The position numbers were made by a program, and so were the translations under genes. Shown here piece after piece: positions 38,445 to 49,578 of a stretch of DNA of 64,000 nt; within the stretch, counting starts at the first letter, position 1, and each line of letters starts with the position of its first letter. The notes beneath the pieces were generated by a model, which worked only from the letters and a program-made list of their open reading frames with translations, ran no database searches and was not told the DNA's origin. Source of the DNA: an uncultured Pelagibacteraceae bacterium (GTDB lineage Bacteria > Pseudomonadota > Alphaproteobacteria > Pelagibacterales > Pelagibacteraceae); NCBI GenBank assembly GCA_902524595.1, contig CABZDS010000001.1, positions 124,001 through 188,000 of the forward strand, in the 5' to 3' direction.

Positions 38445-38809
38445 TGACTAACCTAGGAAAACCAGTTACACAGAGACAGCTAAGAGTTGGAGAAATGATA
38501 AAACAAGCTCTAGGAATGTTATTTATCAGAGATGAAGCAAAGCTTCCGAATTTATCTACTAAGGAAATAACTGTAACCGAAGTTAGAATGTCTCCTGATT
38601 TAAAAACTGCAAAAATTTTTGTAATGCCTTTAGGCGGTAAAGACGCTGAAGAAGTTGTTACTAAATTAAAAGAATTTTCATTTGTAATAAGAAAAGTCTT
38701 ATCAAAAAAGATAGTAATGAAATTTTTACCAAAACTATTTTTTGTAAAAGACGATTCCTTTGATTATGCAGAAAAAATTGAAAATTTAATAAAACAAACA
38801 AATAAATAA
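38444..38809 (+). CDS. rbfA: Ribosome-binding factor A
   Basis: The 121-residue protein has the KH-like RbfA fold: QRQLRVGEMIKQALGMLF at the N-terminus, ITVTEVRMSPDLKTAKIFVMPLGG, and RKVLSKKIVMKFLPKLFFVKDDS. It assists late 30S maturation. It begins at the last base of the infB stop (TAATG). truB, which often follows rbfA, is missing: rpsO starts ten bases later. Confidence 0.96.
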   Translation: MTNLGKPVTQRQLRVGEMIKQALGMLFIRDEAKLPNLSTKEITVTEVRMSPDLKTAKIFVMPLGGKDAEEVVTKLKEFSFVIRKVLSKKIVMKFLPKLFFVKDDSFDYAEKIENLIKQTNK

Positions 38810-38819
38810 GGAAAAGAAA

Positions 38820-39068
38820 ATGGTAAATAAAGTAAAAGAACTAGCAATCCACGAAAAGGACACAGGTTCTTCAGAAGTTCAAGTTGCGCAATTAACAGAT
38901 AAAATTGAGAACTTGTCAAAACATATTAAACAGTTCAAAAAAGATAAACACTCATCTGTTGGACTTTTAAGAGCAGTAAATAGAAGAAAAAAATTATTAG
39001 ACTATTTAAAGAAAAATAAAATGGAGTCTTATAAAGAAGTAATATCAAAATTAAATTTAAGGAAATAA
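38820..39068 (+). CDS. rpsO: 30S ribosomal protein S15
   Basis: The 82-residue protein is slightly short of the usual 88-89, with the difference at the N-terminus. Core signatures are DTGSSEVQVAQLTDKI, LSKHIKQFKKDKHSSVGLLRAVNRRKKLLDYL. It binds 16S rRNA early in 30S assembly. The A-rich GGAAAAGAAA before the ATG is the ribosome site. It directly abuts pnp, the usual rpsO-pnp pair. Confidence 0.98.
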   Translation: MVNKVKELAIHEKDTGSSEVQVAQLTDKIENLSKHIKQFKKDKHSSVGLLRAVNRRKKLLDYLKKNKMESYKEVISKLNLRK

Positions 39069-41141
39069 ATGTTTAAAATTGTTAAGAAAGAAATAGAAGT
39101 CGCAGGGAAAAAGATTAGTTTAGAAACAGGTAAAATAGCAAGACAAGCAGATGGTGCAATTGTAGCTCAATGTGGAGAAACAGTAGTTTTAGCAACAGCT
39201 GTCGGAGCTAAAAAAGTTAATCCAGATATGGATTATTTTCCTTTGTCAGTAAATTATCAAGAAAAATATTACGCAGCAGGTAAAATTCCAGGTGGATATT
39301 TTAAGAGAGAAGCAAGACCAACAGATAGCGAAACATTAATTTCAAGATTAATTGACAGACCTATCAGACCATTGTTCCCAGATGAATTTAAAAATGAGGT
39401 TCAGGTTCTACCAACAGTGATATCATATGATAAAGAAAATGAAGCAGATATTTTATCAATTATTGCTTCATCAGCTGCCTTAGCAATTTCAGGAATGCCA
39501 TTTTTGGGCCCTGTCGGTGCGTCTAGAGTTGGCTTTATTAAAGGGGAATATACTCTTAACCCCACAAAAGCAGAACTTAAAGATTCAAAACTTGATCTTG
39601 TAGTAGCAGGAACAAAAGATGCAGTTTTAATGGTTGAGTCCGAGGCAAGTGGTTTAACTGAAGAGGAAATGCTAAATGCTGTTAAGTTTGGTCACGAAGG
39701 GTTTGTTCCAGTAATTGAAATGATAGAGGAACTAGCCAAAGAATGCAAAAAAACTGATTGGATAATTGAAAAAAAAGATATTTCAGAAGTAAAAAGTAAA
39801 TTGGAAAGCGAATTTACGGAGGGACTTAAAAAAGCATTTTCAATAAAAGATAAACAAGAAAGATCAAATTTAATTTCTGAGATAACTGATAAAGCAAAGA
39901 AGCTATATGAAGAAGACGAAAATTATACAGATCTTGATGTAAATTCTGAACTTAAAAATTTAGAGAAGAGAATTGTGAGAACAGATATTCTAAAAAATAA
40001 AAATAGAATTGATGGTAGAGGTCTTGCAGATGTTAGACCAATCATGTGTGAAGTTGGAATTCTTCCAAGAGTACATGGCTCTGCCTTGTTTACTAGAGGA
40101 GAAACTCAAGCAATAGTTACAACTACACTTGGAACATCGGATGATGAACAGAAAATTGAAAGTCTTGAAGGGTTACAAAAAGAAAGATTTATGCTTCATT
40201 ATAATTTTCCACCTTTCTCAGTAGGGGAAACTGGTAGAATAGGAACCGGCAGAAGAGAAATTGGTCATGGAAAATTAGCTTGGAGAGCAATAAATTCATC
40301 TTTGCCTTCAAAGGAAAGTTTTCCATACACATTTAGAATTGTTTCAGAAATAACAGAGTCAAATGGTTCGTCATCAATGGCAACTGTTTGTGGTGCCTCT
40401 TTAGCACTGATGGATGCAGGTGTGCCAATTAAAGAGCCAGTTGCTGGTATTGCAATGGGATTAATTAAAGAAGGAGAAGAATTTAGTGTTCTTTCAGATA
40501 TCCTGGGAGATGAAGATCATTTGGGTGATATGGACTTTAAAGTTGCAGGAACTAAAGACGGCATAACATCGCTTCAAATGGATATTAAAATCACAGGAAT
40601 AACATTTGAAATTATGGAGCAAGCTCTAAAACAGGCAAAAGATGGAAGAATTCACATCTTAGGTGAAATGAATAAAGCTTTATCCAAATCAAGGGAAGAT
40701 GTTGGAAAACATACACCTAAAATGGAAAAAATCTCTGTGGACAAAAAAGATATTGCCACAGTCATTGGAAAAGGCGGTGCAACTATAAGAGAAATAGTTG
40801 AACTATCAGGTGCAAAAGTTGACATCAATGACGAAGGTGAAGTAACAGTGGCTGCTCCAGATGAAGAATCTAGGAATAAAGCTATGCAGATGATAAAAGA
40901 TTTAACGGCTAAAGCTGAACTCAATAAAATTTATAATGGTAAAGTAATGAAAATTATGGAGTTTGGTGCATTTGTTAATTTCCTAGGAAAACAAGATGGG
41001 CTTGTTCACATATCAGAGCTTGCTGATAAGAGAGTCGGCAAGGTAACTGATGTCGTGAAAGAAGGTGATGAAGTTAAAGTTAAAGTAATCGGCTTTGATA
41101 GAGGAAAAGTTAAGTTATCAATTAAACAAGCTGCAATATAA
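39069..41141 (+). CDS. pnp: Polyribonucleotide nucleotidyltransferase
   Basis: The 690-residue exoribonuclease has two RNase PH domains (first with [15 protein letters not shown], second with [22 protein letters not shown] and [19 protein letters not shown]), the KH domain ([14 protein letters not shown]) and the C-terminal S1 domain ([26 protein letters not shown]). It degrades mRNA phosphorolytically. The ribosome site GGAAATAA overlaps the rpsO stop. Length is typical. Confidence 0.99.
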   Translation: MFKIVKKEIEVAGKKISLETGKIARQADGAIVAQCGETVVLATAVGAKKVNPDMDYFPLSVNYQEKYYAAGKIPGGYFKREARPTDSETLISRLIDRPIRPLFPDEFKNEVQVLPTVISYDKENEADILSIIASSAALAISGMPFLGPVGASRVGFIKGEYTLNPTKAELKDSKLDLVVAGTKDAVLMVESEASGLTEEEMLNAVKFGHEGFVPVIEMIEELAKECKKTDWIIEKKDISEVKSKLESEFTEGLKKAFSIKDKQERSNLISEITDKAKKLYEEDENYTDLDVNSELKNLEKRIVRTDILKNKNRIDGRGLADVRPIMCEVGILPRVHGSALFTRGETQAIVTTTLGTSDDEQKIESLEGLQKERFMLHYNFPPFSVGETGRIGTGRREIGHGKLAWRAINSSLPSKESFPYTFRIVSEITESNGSSSMATVCGASLALMDAGVPIKEPVAGIAMGLIKEGEEFSVLSDILGDEDHLGDMDFKVAGTKDGITSLQMDIKITGITFEIMEQALKQAKDGRIHILGEMNKALSKSREDVGKHTPKMEKISVDKKDIATVIGKGGATIREIVELSGAKVDINDEGEVTVAAPDEESRNKAMQMIKDLTAKAELNKIYNGKVMKIMEFGAFVNFLGKQDGLVHISELADKRVGKVTDVVKEGDEVKVKVIGFDRGKVKLSIKQAAI

Positions 41142-41156
41142 ATTTATAGGAGAAAT

Positions 41157-41519
41157 ATGAAAAAATTTGATGATTTGATGAGTGTGAGTAATGAAATAGA
41201 AAATATTAGCGCCAGTGATGCAAAAGAAAAGTTAAATGACTCAAATGTTCAATTTATCGATGTCAGAGATAAAGAAAGCTTTTCAAAAGGAACGATCGGT
41301 AATGCAATTCACTTGGATAGGGGATTACTAGAATTTTATTTAGCAGAAGGCAGTCCTATAGAAAATGATATGTTTAAAAATAATCCTGATAAAGAATATG
41401 TAGTTTTTTGTGGTGTTGGAGGACAAGGAACATTAGCAACCAAAACCATGAAAGACATGGGGGTTAAAAATGTTAAAAATATCATTGGTGGAATAAAAGA
41501 GTGGGAAAAGATTAAGTAA
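41157..41519 (+). CDS. Rhodanese-like domain protein
   Basis: The 120-residue protein is a single rhodanese domain: ISASDAKEKLNDSNVQFIDVRDKESFSKG (the IDVR entry strand), IHLDRGLLEF, and VVFCGVGGQGTLATKTMKDMG, with the active-site loop Cys in CGVGGQ. It could handle sulphane sulphur. The ribosome site AGGAGA is strong. It lies 15 bases after pnp and may be co-transcribed. Substrate is unknown. Confidence 0.9.
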   Translation: MKKFDDLMSVSNEIENISASDAKEKLNDSNVQFIDVRDKESFSKGTIGNAIHLDRGLLEFYLAEGSPIENDMFKNNPDKEYVVFCGVGGQGTLATKTMKDMGVKNVKNIIGGIKEWEKIK

Positions 41520-41546
41520 TAAATTAAGCAAATAAATTATTAAAAA

Positions 41547-41678
41547 ATGAAACTTTTTAAAAACTTTAACATCATACTTCTAAAAAAAAAATATGGAATG
41601 CATTTGTTATTTTATGGCTTTACAATTTTTTTTATTAGAAGTTTAGTTTGCTTATTATTTAAAAATGCTAGTGACTAA
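41547..41678 (+). CDS. Mini membrane protein A, upstream of MBL-fold gene (43 aa)
   Basis: Below the ORF-track cutoff. The 43-residue product has a basic N-terminal stretch (KLFKNFNIILLKKKYG) and one membrane segment (LLFYGFTIFFIRSLVCLLF). I do not recognise a named family. It resembles the small protein on the other side of the MBL-fold gene: both share a K-[YF]-G start followed by LL, F and FFI[RK] at equal spacing. The stop is five bases before the MBL-fold gene. Confidence 0.65.
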   Translation: MKLFKNFNIILLKKKYGMHLLFYGFTIFFIRSLVCLLFKNASD

Positions 41679-41683
41679 TTCAA

Positions 41684-43048
41684 ATGCATTATAATCCTGA
41701 ATATATTTCATTAATCAATCACGCATCTATTTTTTTAGAAAACCAGAATAAAGAAAATATATTATCTGATCCTTGGTTTGAAGGCGAAATATTCAACAAA
41801 GGATGGAGACTAATTTATCAAAATAAAGAAAATGATATAAAAAAGATATTACATAAAACAAAATATATATATCTTTCACATGAACACCCTGATCATTTTT
41901 CTGTGAGCTTTTTTCGTAAATACTATAAATTATTAAAAAAAAAAAATATTAAGATTTTATTTCAGGAAACTAGTGATAAAAGGCTACAAAAATTTTTAGA
42001 AAAAAAATTTGGTCTCGAGTTTAAGATATTAAAAGATAGTTTTTATTCCAAACAAAAAGATTTAAATAGTAAATTAACTCTTTTCAAAAATAGTTATATA
42101 GACTCATCTTTAGTTTATGAAACTAGAAACTATTATCACATAAATTTTAATGATTGTAATTTTGAAGATGAAGAATTAGTTCTAATAAAAAAAAAATTAA
42201 ATAATACTAGTAAAAAAAGAATACTTTACATACAATTTTCTTATGCCGCGCATCGATCAAACAAAGATTGGCTAAAAGAAGCAGCTAAATATAAATTAAA
42301 CAATATTATACAAATTTATAAAAAACTTGAAATTGACTTGGTAATACCTTTTGCAAGTTTCATAACTTTTTCTAACAGGGAAAATCAAAATTTAAATCAC
42401 TTTAAAAATAACTGTCATAAAACTTCGTCATTTCTACTGAAACATAATGTTAAACATTGTTTCTTAAATCCCTTAATTCAAAAAGTAAATATAGAAAAAT
42501 TAATTAGTAAAAACCAATATAGATCAAAAATTAATACTTTATCAGTATCATTTTGGGACAAAAGGTTTAAAGACAACATAAAAAAATTCTCTCCAGTGGA
42601 TATTAAGAAAATTGATGAAATTACAATTAATAATTTTCTAGATAGAATAAAGACTAAAAATTCAATAATTTTAATGCGCATAATAAGATTTTTGACAATT
42701 AAGTATTTATTTGGCGATTGCATAATTTATTTGAGTGATACTAGACAAACTTACAAAATTAATTTTTATTCTATTTCAAGGATACAAAATAAAAATAAAG
42801 CTTCGTTGCATATGAAATCAGAAGTTTTATATTTTATGCTTAAAGAAGTTTATGGAGTAGATACATTAATTGTAAATGGAAGATTTAAAGAAATGAAATC
42901 TAATGCATTTCAAAAGTTAATATTAGCTCTAGGATTTACGATAATAAATCAATCTGACTACGGTATCAATTTTAGAACTTTATTAAATAAATTCTTTATT
43001 AAAAAACTATCTTTTGCTTTGACTAAAGTTTTGAGCAAAAATTCATAA
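41684..43048 (+). CDS. MBL-fold metallo-hydrolase-like protein
   Basis: The 454-residue product has a metallo-beta-lactamase fold start: YISLINHASIFLENQNK, ILSDPWFEG, and the metal motif LSHEHPDHFS (HxHxDH) near residue 70. Relatives with INHASxxI and DPWF openings occur in surface polysaccharide gene sets and resemble CMP-NeuAc hydroxylase-type MBL proteins. The C-terminal 200 residues are Lys/Ile/Asn-rich with no motif I know. Function is unassigned. Two mini-TM genes flank it by five and seven bases and may be part of one transcript. Confidence 0.78.
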   Translation: MHYNPEYISLINHASIFLENQNKENILSDPWFEGEIFNKGWRLIYQNKENDIKKILHKTKYIYLSHEHPDHFSVSFFRKYYKLLKKKNIKILFQETSDKRLQKFLEKKFGLEFKILKDSFYSKQKDLNSKLTLFKNSYIDSSLVYETRNYYHINFNDCNFEDEELVLIKKKLNNTSKKRILYIQFSYAAHRSNKDWLKEAAKYKLNNIIQIYKKLEIDLVIPFASFITFSNRENQNLNHFKNNCHKTSSFLLKHNVKHCFLNPLIQKVNIEKLISKNQYRSKINTLSVSFWDKRFKDNIKKFSPVDIKKIDEITINNFLDRIKTKNSIILMRIIRFLTIKYLFGDCIIYLSDTRQTYKINFYSISRIQNKNKASLHMKSEVLYFMLKEVYGVDTLIVNGRFKEMKSNAFQKLILALGFTIINQSDYGINFRTLLNKFFIKKLSFALTKVLSKNS

Positions 43049-43055
43049 TAAAATA

Positions 43056-43205
43056 ATGTTTACGAGATTAAAAATAAAAAAATTCTTCAATCTTAAGTTT
43101 GGCAAAAATTTATTATTAATTAGTTTTGCATTTTTTTTTATTAAAGGTTTAATTTGGTTAGGTATTTTTATAGCTATTGGCTTAGGTATAATTAATTCTT
43201 TTTAA
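43056..43205 (+). CDS. Mini membrane protein B, downstream of MBL-fold gene (49 aa)
   Basis: Below the ORF-track cutoff. The 49-residue product has a basic start (TRLKIKKFFNLKFGKN) and a hydrophobic stretch (LLLISFAFFFIKGLIWLG, then IFIAIGLGII) forming one long or two short membrane segments. It matches mini protein A at about 11 of 27 aligned positions by eye. Its stop overlaps the convergent DUF4149 gene by four bases, a pattern repeated among real genes here. Function is unknown. Confidence 0.65.
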   Translation: MFTRLKIKKFFNLKFGKNLLLISFAFFFIKGLIWLGIFIAIGLGIINSF

Positions 43206-43591
43206 ATTAAGACAATTACCAACAGAATCATTTGAACAAAATTTATTACAACAGAAATAAAGTGTGATTGTTTAAACTTTTTATCCTGCTTATTATCTCT
43301 GAATTTATTTATCAGTGGCATTAGTAAAAAATTTGATAAAGCAAATAATACTGCAACACTTAAAATTAAATAAAAATCTAAAGAAAAAATTTTTAGCATT
43401 GTAAATAAAATGAAAACTAAAACACTAATAGCTAAATTAACAGTATAGTAATAAGGAAATATTTTTCTTATAAATTTTCTAGCATTTTCTTCATCTAATG
43501 CAGTGAAAGTAACAGGCGCTACAACAAAAGAAAAGAAGAGCATAATTCCCAATATAATACTTGTTAGATAAATACTAATTTGTTGCATCAT
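43202..43591 (-). CDS. DUF4149-type four-helix membrane protein
   Basis: The 129-residue product has four predicted membrane helices. The first includes LGIMLFFSFVVAPVTFTALDEENARKFIRKIFPYYY, the DUF4149/TMEM205-like signature. Biochemical role is unknown. It lies 14 bases after fabI on the same strand and may be the tail of the fabA-fabB-fabI operon. It converges on mini protein B. Confidence 0.83.
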   Translation of the reverse strand: MMQQISIYLTSIILGIMLFFSFVVAPVTFTALDEENARKFIRKIFPYYYTVNLAISVLVFILFTMLKIFSLDFYLILSVAVLFALSNFLLMPLINKFRDNKQDKKFKQSHFISVVINFVQMILLVIVLI

Positions 43592-43605
43592 AATTTAACT
43601 AAATT

Positions 43606-44391
43606 TCAGGTAAAGTTCTTAGGATCTGGCATTCCAACTTTATTGTAACCAGCATCTACATAGTGAATTTCTCCAGTAACACCACTTGCCATATCGCTTA
43701 ATAGGTATAATGCTGAATTTCCCACATCTAAATTATCAACATTTCTTTTTAAAAAGGAATGATCAGCATTCCATTTGTAAAGAAATTTAGCATCACCAAT
43801 AGCAGATGCAGCTAGAGTTTTGATTGGTCCAGCGCTTATTGCATTAACTCTAATATTTTTTGCTCCTAGATCTCTAGCTAAGTATTTAACACTGGACTCT
43901 AATGCAGCTTTACAAACTCCCATTACATTATAATTAGGTATGGCTTTATTTGCTTCATAACTCAAAGTAATCATGCTGCTGCCTTGCTTCATTATTTTAG
44001 ATGCCTCTCTGGCAACTTCAGTAAATGAAAAACAAGATATTAACATACTTCTCAAAAAATTTTCACGACTAGTATTTAAATATTCTCCAGTTAACTCAGA
44101 CTTATCAGAAAATGCAATTGCATGAACTATAAAATCGATTTCTCCCCATTTACTTTTTACATCTTCAAAAAGTTTTACAATCTCTTCTTTTTTTTCAACA
44201 TCACAGCTAAATGTTACATTTGAATTAAGTTTTTCTGCAAGTGGAACAACTCTTTTTTTTAAAGCATCACCTAAAAATGTAAAAGCTAACTCTGCTCCAG
44301 CTTCTGCTAGTTTTTGAGATATACCCCATGCAATTGATCTTTCATTGGCAACGCCCATGATAAGACCTTTTTTTCCTTTCATTAAACTCAT
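43606..44391 (-). CDS. fabI: Enoyl-ACP reductase FabI
   Basis: I place the start at ATG 44391 (MSLMKGKKGLIMG), four bases after the fabB stop; the tracked start is an upstream TTG inside fabB. The 261-residue short-chain reductase has the divergent nucleotide-binding opening GLIMGVANERSIAWGIS and the active-site YNVMGVCKAALE (Y-x6-K of FabI). It reduces enoyl-ACP with NADH. It is the third gene of the fabA-fabB-fabI operon. Confidence 0.96.
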   Translation of the reverse strand: MSLMKGKKGLIMGVANERSIAWGISQKLAEAGAELAFTFLGDALKKRVVPLAEKLNSNVTFSCDVEKKEEIVKLFEDVKSKWGEIDFIVHAIAFSDKSELTGEYLNTSRENFLRSMLISCFSFTEVAREASKIMKQGSSMITLSYEANKAIPNYNVMGVCKAALESSVKYLARDLGAKNIRVNAISAGPIKTLAASAIGDAKFLYKWNADHSFLKRNVDNLDVGNSALYLLSDMASGVTGEIHYVDAGYNKVGMPDPKNFT

Positions 44392-44395
44392 AGAT

Positions 44396-45607
44396 CTAAA
44401 CTTTCTCAAACACTAATGTTGCATTAGTTCCACCAAAACCAAAGCTATTAGACATAATTGCGTTTAAATTTACATCTTTTTCAACTTGTGTAACAATTGG
44501 ATAATTTTTTGCTTCGTCATCCATTTCTGCAATATTTGCTGATGCTGAAATAAAATTATTTTTCATCATTATCAAACTGTAAATTGCTTCATGAACTGAA
44601 GTTGCACCTAATGAATGACCAGACAAAGACTTAGTTGAACTTATCTTAGGTTTATAATCTGGGAAAGCTTCGCCAACTGCTTTTAATTCTGTAATATCAC
44701 CTACAGGCGTAGATGTCCCGTGAGTGTTGATATAGTCAATTTTATTTTTTGAAGTTGCAAGGGCCATTTTCATACATCTCACTGCTCCCTCACCAGATGG
44801 CGCAACCATATCATAGCCATCTGATGTTGCTCCATATCCAGTTAATTCGGCGTATATTTTAGCACCTCTTGCTTTGGCATGTTCGTATTCTTCTAAAACA
44901 AGAACTCCACCTCCACCAGCAATTACAAAACCATCTCTTGTTTTATCATACGGTCTTGAGGCTTTTTCAGGGGTATTGTTATATTTTGATGATAGTGCAG
45001 TCATTGCATCAAACATTGCAGTCATTGCAAAGTGAACCTCATCACTTCCACCTGCAAAAATAATATTTTGTTTTCCTAATTGAATAAGTTCCATTGCATT
45101 ACCAATACAATGACCACTCGTCGCGCATGCAGAACTTATTGTGTAATTTGTTCCTTTTATTTTAAATGGAACCGCAAGAGTGGCGGATGCAGTACTTGCC
45201 ATTGTTCTTGGAACTATAAATGGACCCATCTTCTTAGGATTTTTTTCTCTAGTTTTATCAGATGCTAAAATCACATTTTCAATTGATGGTCCTCCAGATC
45301 CCATAACCATTCCTGTTGAAATATTACTAACTTCATTTTCCTTTAATCCCGAATCTTTGACTGCTTCACTCATAGCAACATAATTGTATGCTGATCCAGC
45401 ACCCATAAACCGAATAACTTTTCTATCAATGTAATCTTCTAATTTGATATTAGGTTTGCCATGGACATGGCTCTTTAAGTTATGTTCTTTATATTCCTCA
45501 GAAAATGTTATTCCTGATTTTGTATTAACTAACGATTGATAAACTTCTTCCTGATTATTTCCTAAACATGAAACTACACCAATTCCTGTTACAACTACTT
45601 TTTTCAT
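44396..45607 (-). CDS. fabB: Beta-ketoacyl-ACP synthase I FabB
   Basis: The 403-residue condensing enzyme has the active Cys in [16 protein letters not shown] near residue 160, with His residues in [11 protein letters not shown] and [12 protein letters not shown] and the closing [12 protein letters not shown]. It elongates acyl-ACP, including unsaturated chains. The start overlaps the fabA stop by one base (TAATG). Neighbours fabA and fabI confirm the unsaturated fatty acid pathway of the FabA-FabB type. Confidence 0.97.
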   Translation of the reverse strand: MKKVVVTGIGVVSCLGNNQEEVYQSLVNTKSGITFSEEYKEHNLKSHVHGKPNIKLEDYIDRKVIRFMGAGSAYNYVAMSEAVKDSGLKENEVSNISTGMVMGSGGPSIENVILASDKTREKNPKKMGPFIVPRTMASTASATLAVPFKIKGTNYTISSACATSGHCIGNAMELIQLGKQNIIFAGGSDEVHFAMTAMFDAMTALSSKYNNTPEKASRPYDKTRDGFVIAGGGGVLVLEEYEHAKARGAKIYAELTGYGATSDGYDMVAPSGEGAVRCMKMALATSKNKIDYINTHGTSTPVGDITELKAVGEAFPDYKPKISSTKSLSGHSLGATSVHEAIYSLIMMKNNFISASANIAEMDDEAKNYPIVTQVEKDVNLNAIMSNSFGFGGTNATLVFEKV

Positions 45608-46107
45608 TATTTAAATAACCCTACTTTAAGATTTTCTGCACTATAAATCTTCTTTCCGTCAGCAAGCAATATTCCATTTGCGAGACCAACCGTTGTTTCA
45701 CCTTTAATAAGAACTCTTTTCATATCTATTTCATATGTCGCCATTTTGACATTTTTAAGAACTTCACCAGTAAATTTTACTGCGCTCACACCTAATGCTC
45801 TACCTCTACCTGGATTTCCAAGCCAACCAAGGAAAAACCCAACTAGCTGCCACATAGCATCTAAACCAAGACAACCTGGCATAACCGGATCCTCCCTAAA
45901 ATGACAATCAAAGAACCATAAATTATCCTTTATATCAAGTTCGGCTTTCATAGATCCTTTTTTATAAAAACCCTCACTTTCAGTAATTTCTGTAATTCTA
46001 TCAAACATAAGCATTGGTGGAGATGGCAATTTTGCGTTTCCTGGACCAAATAATTTACCGTTAGCGCAATCAATAAGTTCATTGTAATTAAAGGAACTTT
46101 TTTTCAT
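45607..46107 (-). CDS. fabA: 3-hydroxydecanoyl-ACP dehydratase/isomerase FabA
   Basis: The tracked start at 46194 adds 29 unlikely residues that would overlap irr; I choose ATG 46107 ([12 protein letters not shown]), matching the FabA N-terminus. The 166-residue enzyme has [20 protein letters not shown], active-site His in [14 protein letters not shown] and Asp in [15 protein letters not shown]. It dehydrates and isomerises C10 substrates to make unsaturated fatty acids. It is divergent from irr, a conserved alphaproteobacterial pairing. Confidence 0.96.
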   Translation of the reverse strand: MKKSSFNYNELIDCANGKLFGPGNAKLPSPPMLMFDRITEITESEGFYKKGSMKAELDIKDNLWFFDCHFREDPVMPGCLGLDAMWQLVGFFLGWLGNPGRGRALGVSAVKFTGEVLKNVKMATYEIDMKRVLIKGETTVGLANGILLADGKKIYSAENLKVGLFK

Positions 46108-46156
46108 ATTTTGTAATCTTAATACTTGATTATGGTACATTATAATATAGAAATAG

Positions 46157-46173
46157 TTTAGAATAGTTTTAAT
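46157..46173. promoter_or_regulatory. candidate ICE-like Irr operator before irr
   Basis: TTTAGAA TAG TTTTAAT matches the inverted-repeat pattern TTTAGAA-N3-TTCTAAA, which I recall for Irr iron control elements, at 12 of 14 positions. It lies seven bases before the irr ATG and just downstream of a TATAAT at 46141-46146 that could serve as -10. AT-rich background makes chance likely enough to keep confidence low. Confidence 0.35.
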
Positions 46174-46179
46174 TTGCTT

Positions 46180-46590
46180 ATGACTAGTAAACAAGAATTT
46201 ATTAAAAAATTAAGAAACTCTAACTTAAGACCAACAAAACAAAGAATTAATATATGTGAAGTTCTATTTAACAGAGATAAAACTTTCCATTTTACAATAA
46301 ACGACTTGTTCAATTTAATTAAGGACAAAACAGAAGAAAAAGTATCTTTAGCGACTGTTTACAATACAGTTCATGCATTTCACAAAAAAGGTTATTTAAA
46401 AGAAATACCAATTAATTCTAATCAAACTTACTTTGATACAAATGTCACAGATCACCACCATTTCTTTGATGTTAAAGAGGAAAGGCTAATTGACTTAAAA
46501 AATGAGGATGTAGGACCGATTGAAATTCAAAAATCTATTCCCGGAAAAAAAATCAAGTCTGTTGAAGTTCTCGTTAAATTAGAGGATTAA
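46180..46590 (+). CDS. irr: Iron response regulator Irr (Fur family)
   Basis: I use ATG 46180 rather than the tracked TTG at 46174. The 136-residue Fur-family protein has the winged helix [22 protein letters not shown] and the Irr signature [15 protein letters not shown] with its HHH metal/haem-linked cluster. No N-terminal haem regulatory motif (Cys-Pro) is visible, so it may be the haem-motif-less type. Irr represses or activates iron and oxidative-stress genes under low iron in alphaproteobacteria. It is divergent from fabA and 99 bases before katG. Confidence 0.93.
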   Translation: MTSKQEFIKKLRNSNLRPTKQRINICEVLFNRDKTFHFTINDLFNLIKDKTEEKVSLATVYNTVHAFHKKGYLKEIPINSNQTYFDTNVTDHHHFFDVKEERLIDLKNEDVGPIEIQKSIPGKKIKSVEVLVKLED

Positions 46591-46624
46591 ATCCTTAAAG
46601 CTACATTAAAACCATTCTAACTCA

Positions 46625-46653
46625 TTGACATTCTTCTTTAGAATAATTATAAA
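46625..46653 (+). promoter_or_regulatory. katG promoter with ICE-like operator in its spacer
   Basis: TTGACA at 46625-46630 and TATAAA at 46648-46653 are separated by 17 bases, the closest consensus promoter in the window. Inside, 46637-46653 reads TTTAGAA TAA TTATAAA, matching the TTTAGAA-N3-TTCTAAA Irr pattern at 13 of 14 positions and covering the -10. Transcription would start near 46660. The ribosome site AGGAG is at 46676-46680, before ATG 46690. Binding by the adjacent irr product is inferred. Confidence 0.68.
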
Positions 46654-46677
46654 AAACTCATTGAGTAAATAACATAG

Positions 46678-48927
<2,250 letters not shown>

Positions 48928-48949
48928 TATAGAAGAGGCGGAAAAAAAA

Positions 48950-49546
48950 ATGACATCATTAAATTTTGAAGATTTTTACAAAGTTCCTGAAATAAAATTT
49001 GACATCTCAAAGTTAAGAAAAGATCTAGATGCAATATTAGAGAAAAAGAGATTTAATTCACCAGGGATAACTCACTTTGGCGCAATACCTTTAAATCAAA
49101 TTCCTAATGATGAAGAGTCAATAAAGGGAAATAACATTAGAGGAAAATATTGGACTATTGCTGACGAGACAGGTAGGGAAGTTTCAAGAGATATTGATAT
49201 TGATGAGTCAAAATATACCCAGTTAGTACCTGAATTTGAGAATACATATTTCAAAGAAGTTTATGAGATTTTGAGCAAAAAATTTAAATTGGGTAGAGTT
49301 AGGCTTCTATTAAAAGAGCCAAGATCAGTATTAAGTTGGCATAAAGACCCAGAGTGTAGATTGCATATTCCAATAGTAACTAATGCAGGTTGTTCAATGG
49401 TCATTGAAAATGTGGCTAAACATCTTCCAGCAGATGGACATGTTTGGATTACAAATAACACAAAATATCACAATTTTTTCAACGGAGGTGAGCAAGCCAG
49501 AGTTCACTTAGTTGCTTGCGTACTAGAAAGTCCATTTAAAAAATAA
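48950..49546 (+). CDS. Aspartyl/asparaginyl beta-hydroxylase-like 2OG oxygenase
   Basis: The 198-residue protein has the Asp/Asn hydroxylase-type cupin: SVLSWHKDPECRLHIPIVTNAGCSMVIEN, with the iron His/Asp pair in HKD and the following HIPI, then LPADGHVWITNNTKYHNFFNGG with the last His and an Arg in RVHLVACV for 2-oxoglutarate. The substrate is unknown. It is 22 bases after katG with a ribosome site GAGGCGG between, so it is likely co-transcribed. Confidence 0.82.
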   Translation: MTSLNFEDFYKVPEIKFDISKLRKDLDAILEKKRFNSPGITHFGAIPLNQIPNDEESIKGNNIRGKYWTIADETGREVSRDIDIDESKYTQLVPEFENTYFKEVYEILSKKFKLGRVRLLLKEPRSVLSWHKDPECRLHIPIVTNAGCSMVIENVAKHLPADGHVWITNNTKYHNFFNGGEQARVHLVACVLESPFKK

Positions 49547-49578
49547 TAAGCAAACTTAGTGATATAAATTAATTCTCT

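Noticed and set aside
44392-44409. Upstream TTG start for fabI inside fabB
   Set aside because: The ATG at 44391 gives the usual FabI length and N-terminus.
46108-46194. N-terminal extension of fabA in the ORF track
   Set aside because: It would cover the fabA-irr promoter region and has no likeness to FabA; the ATG at 46107 matches the family start.
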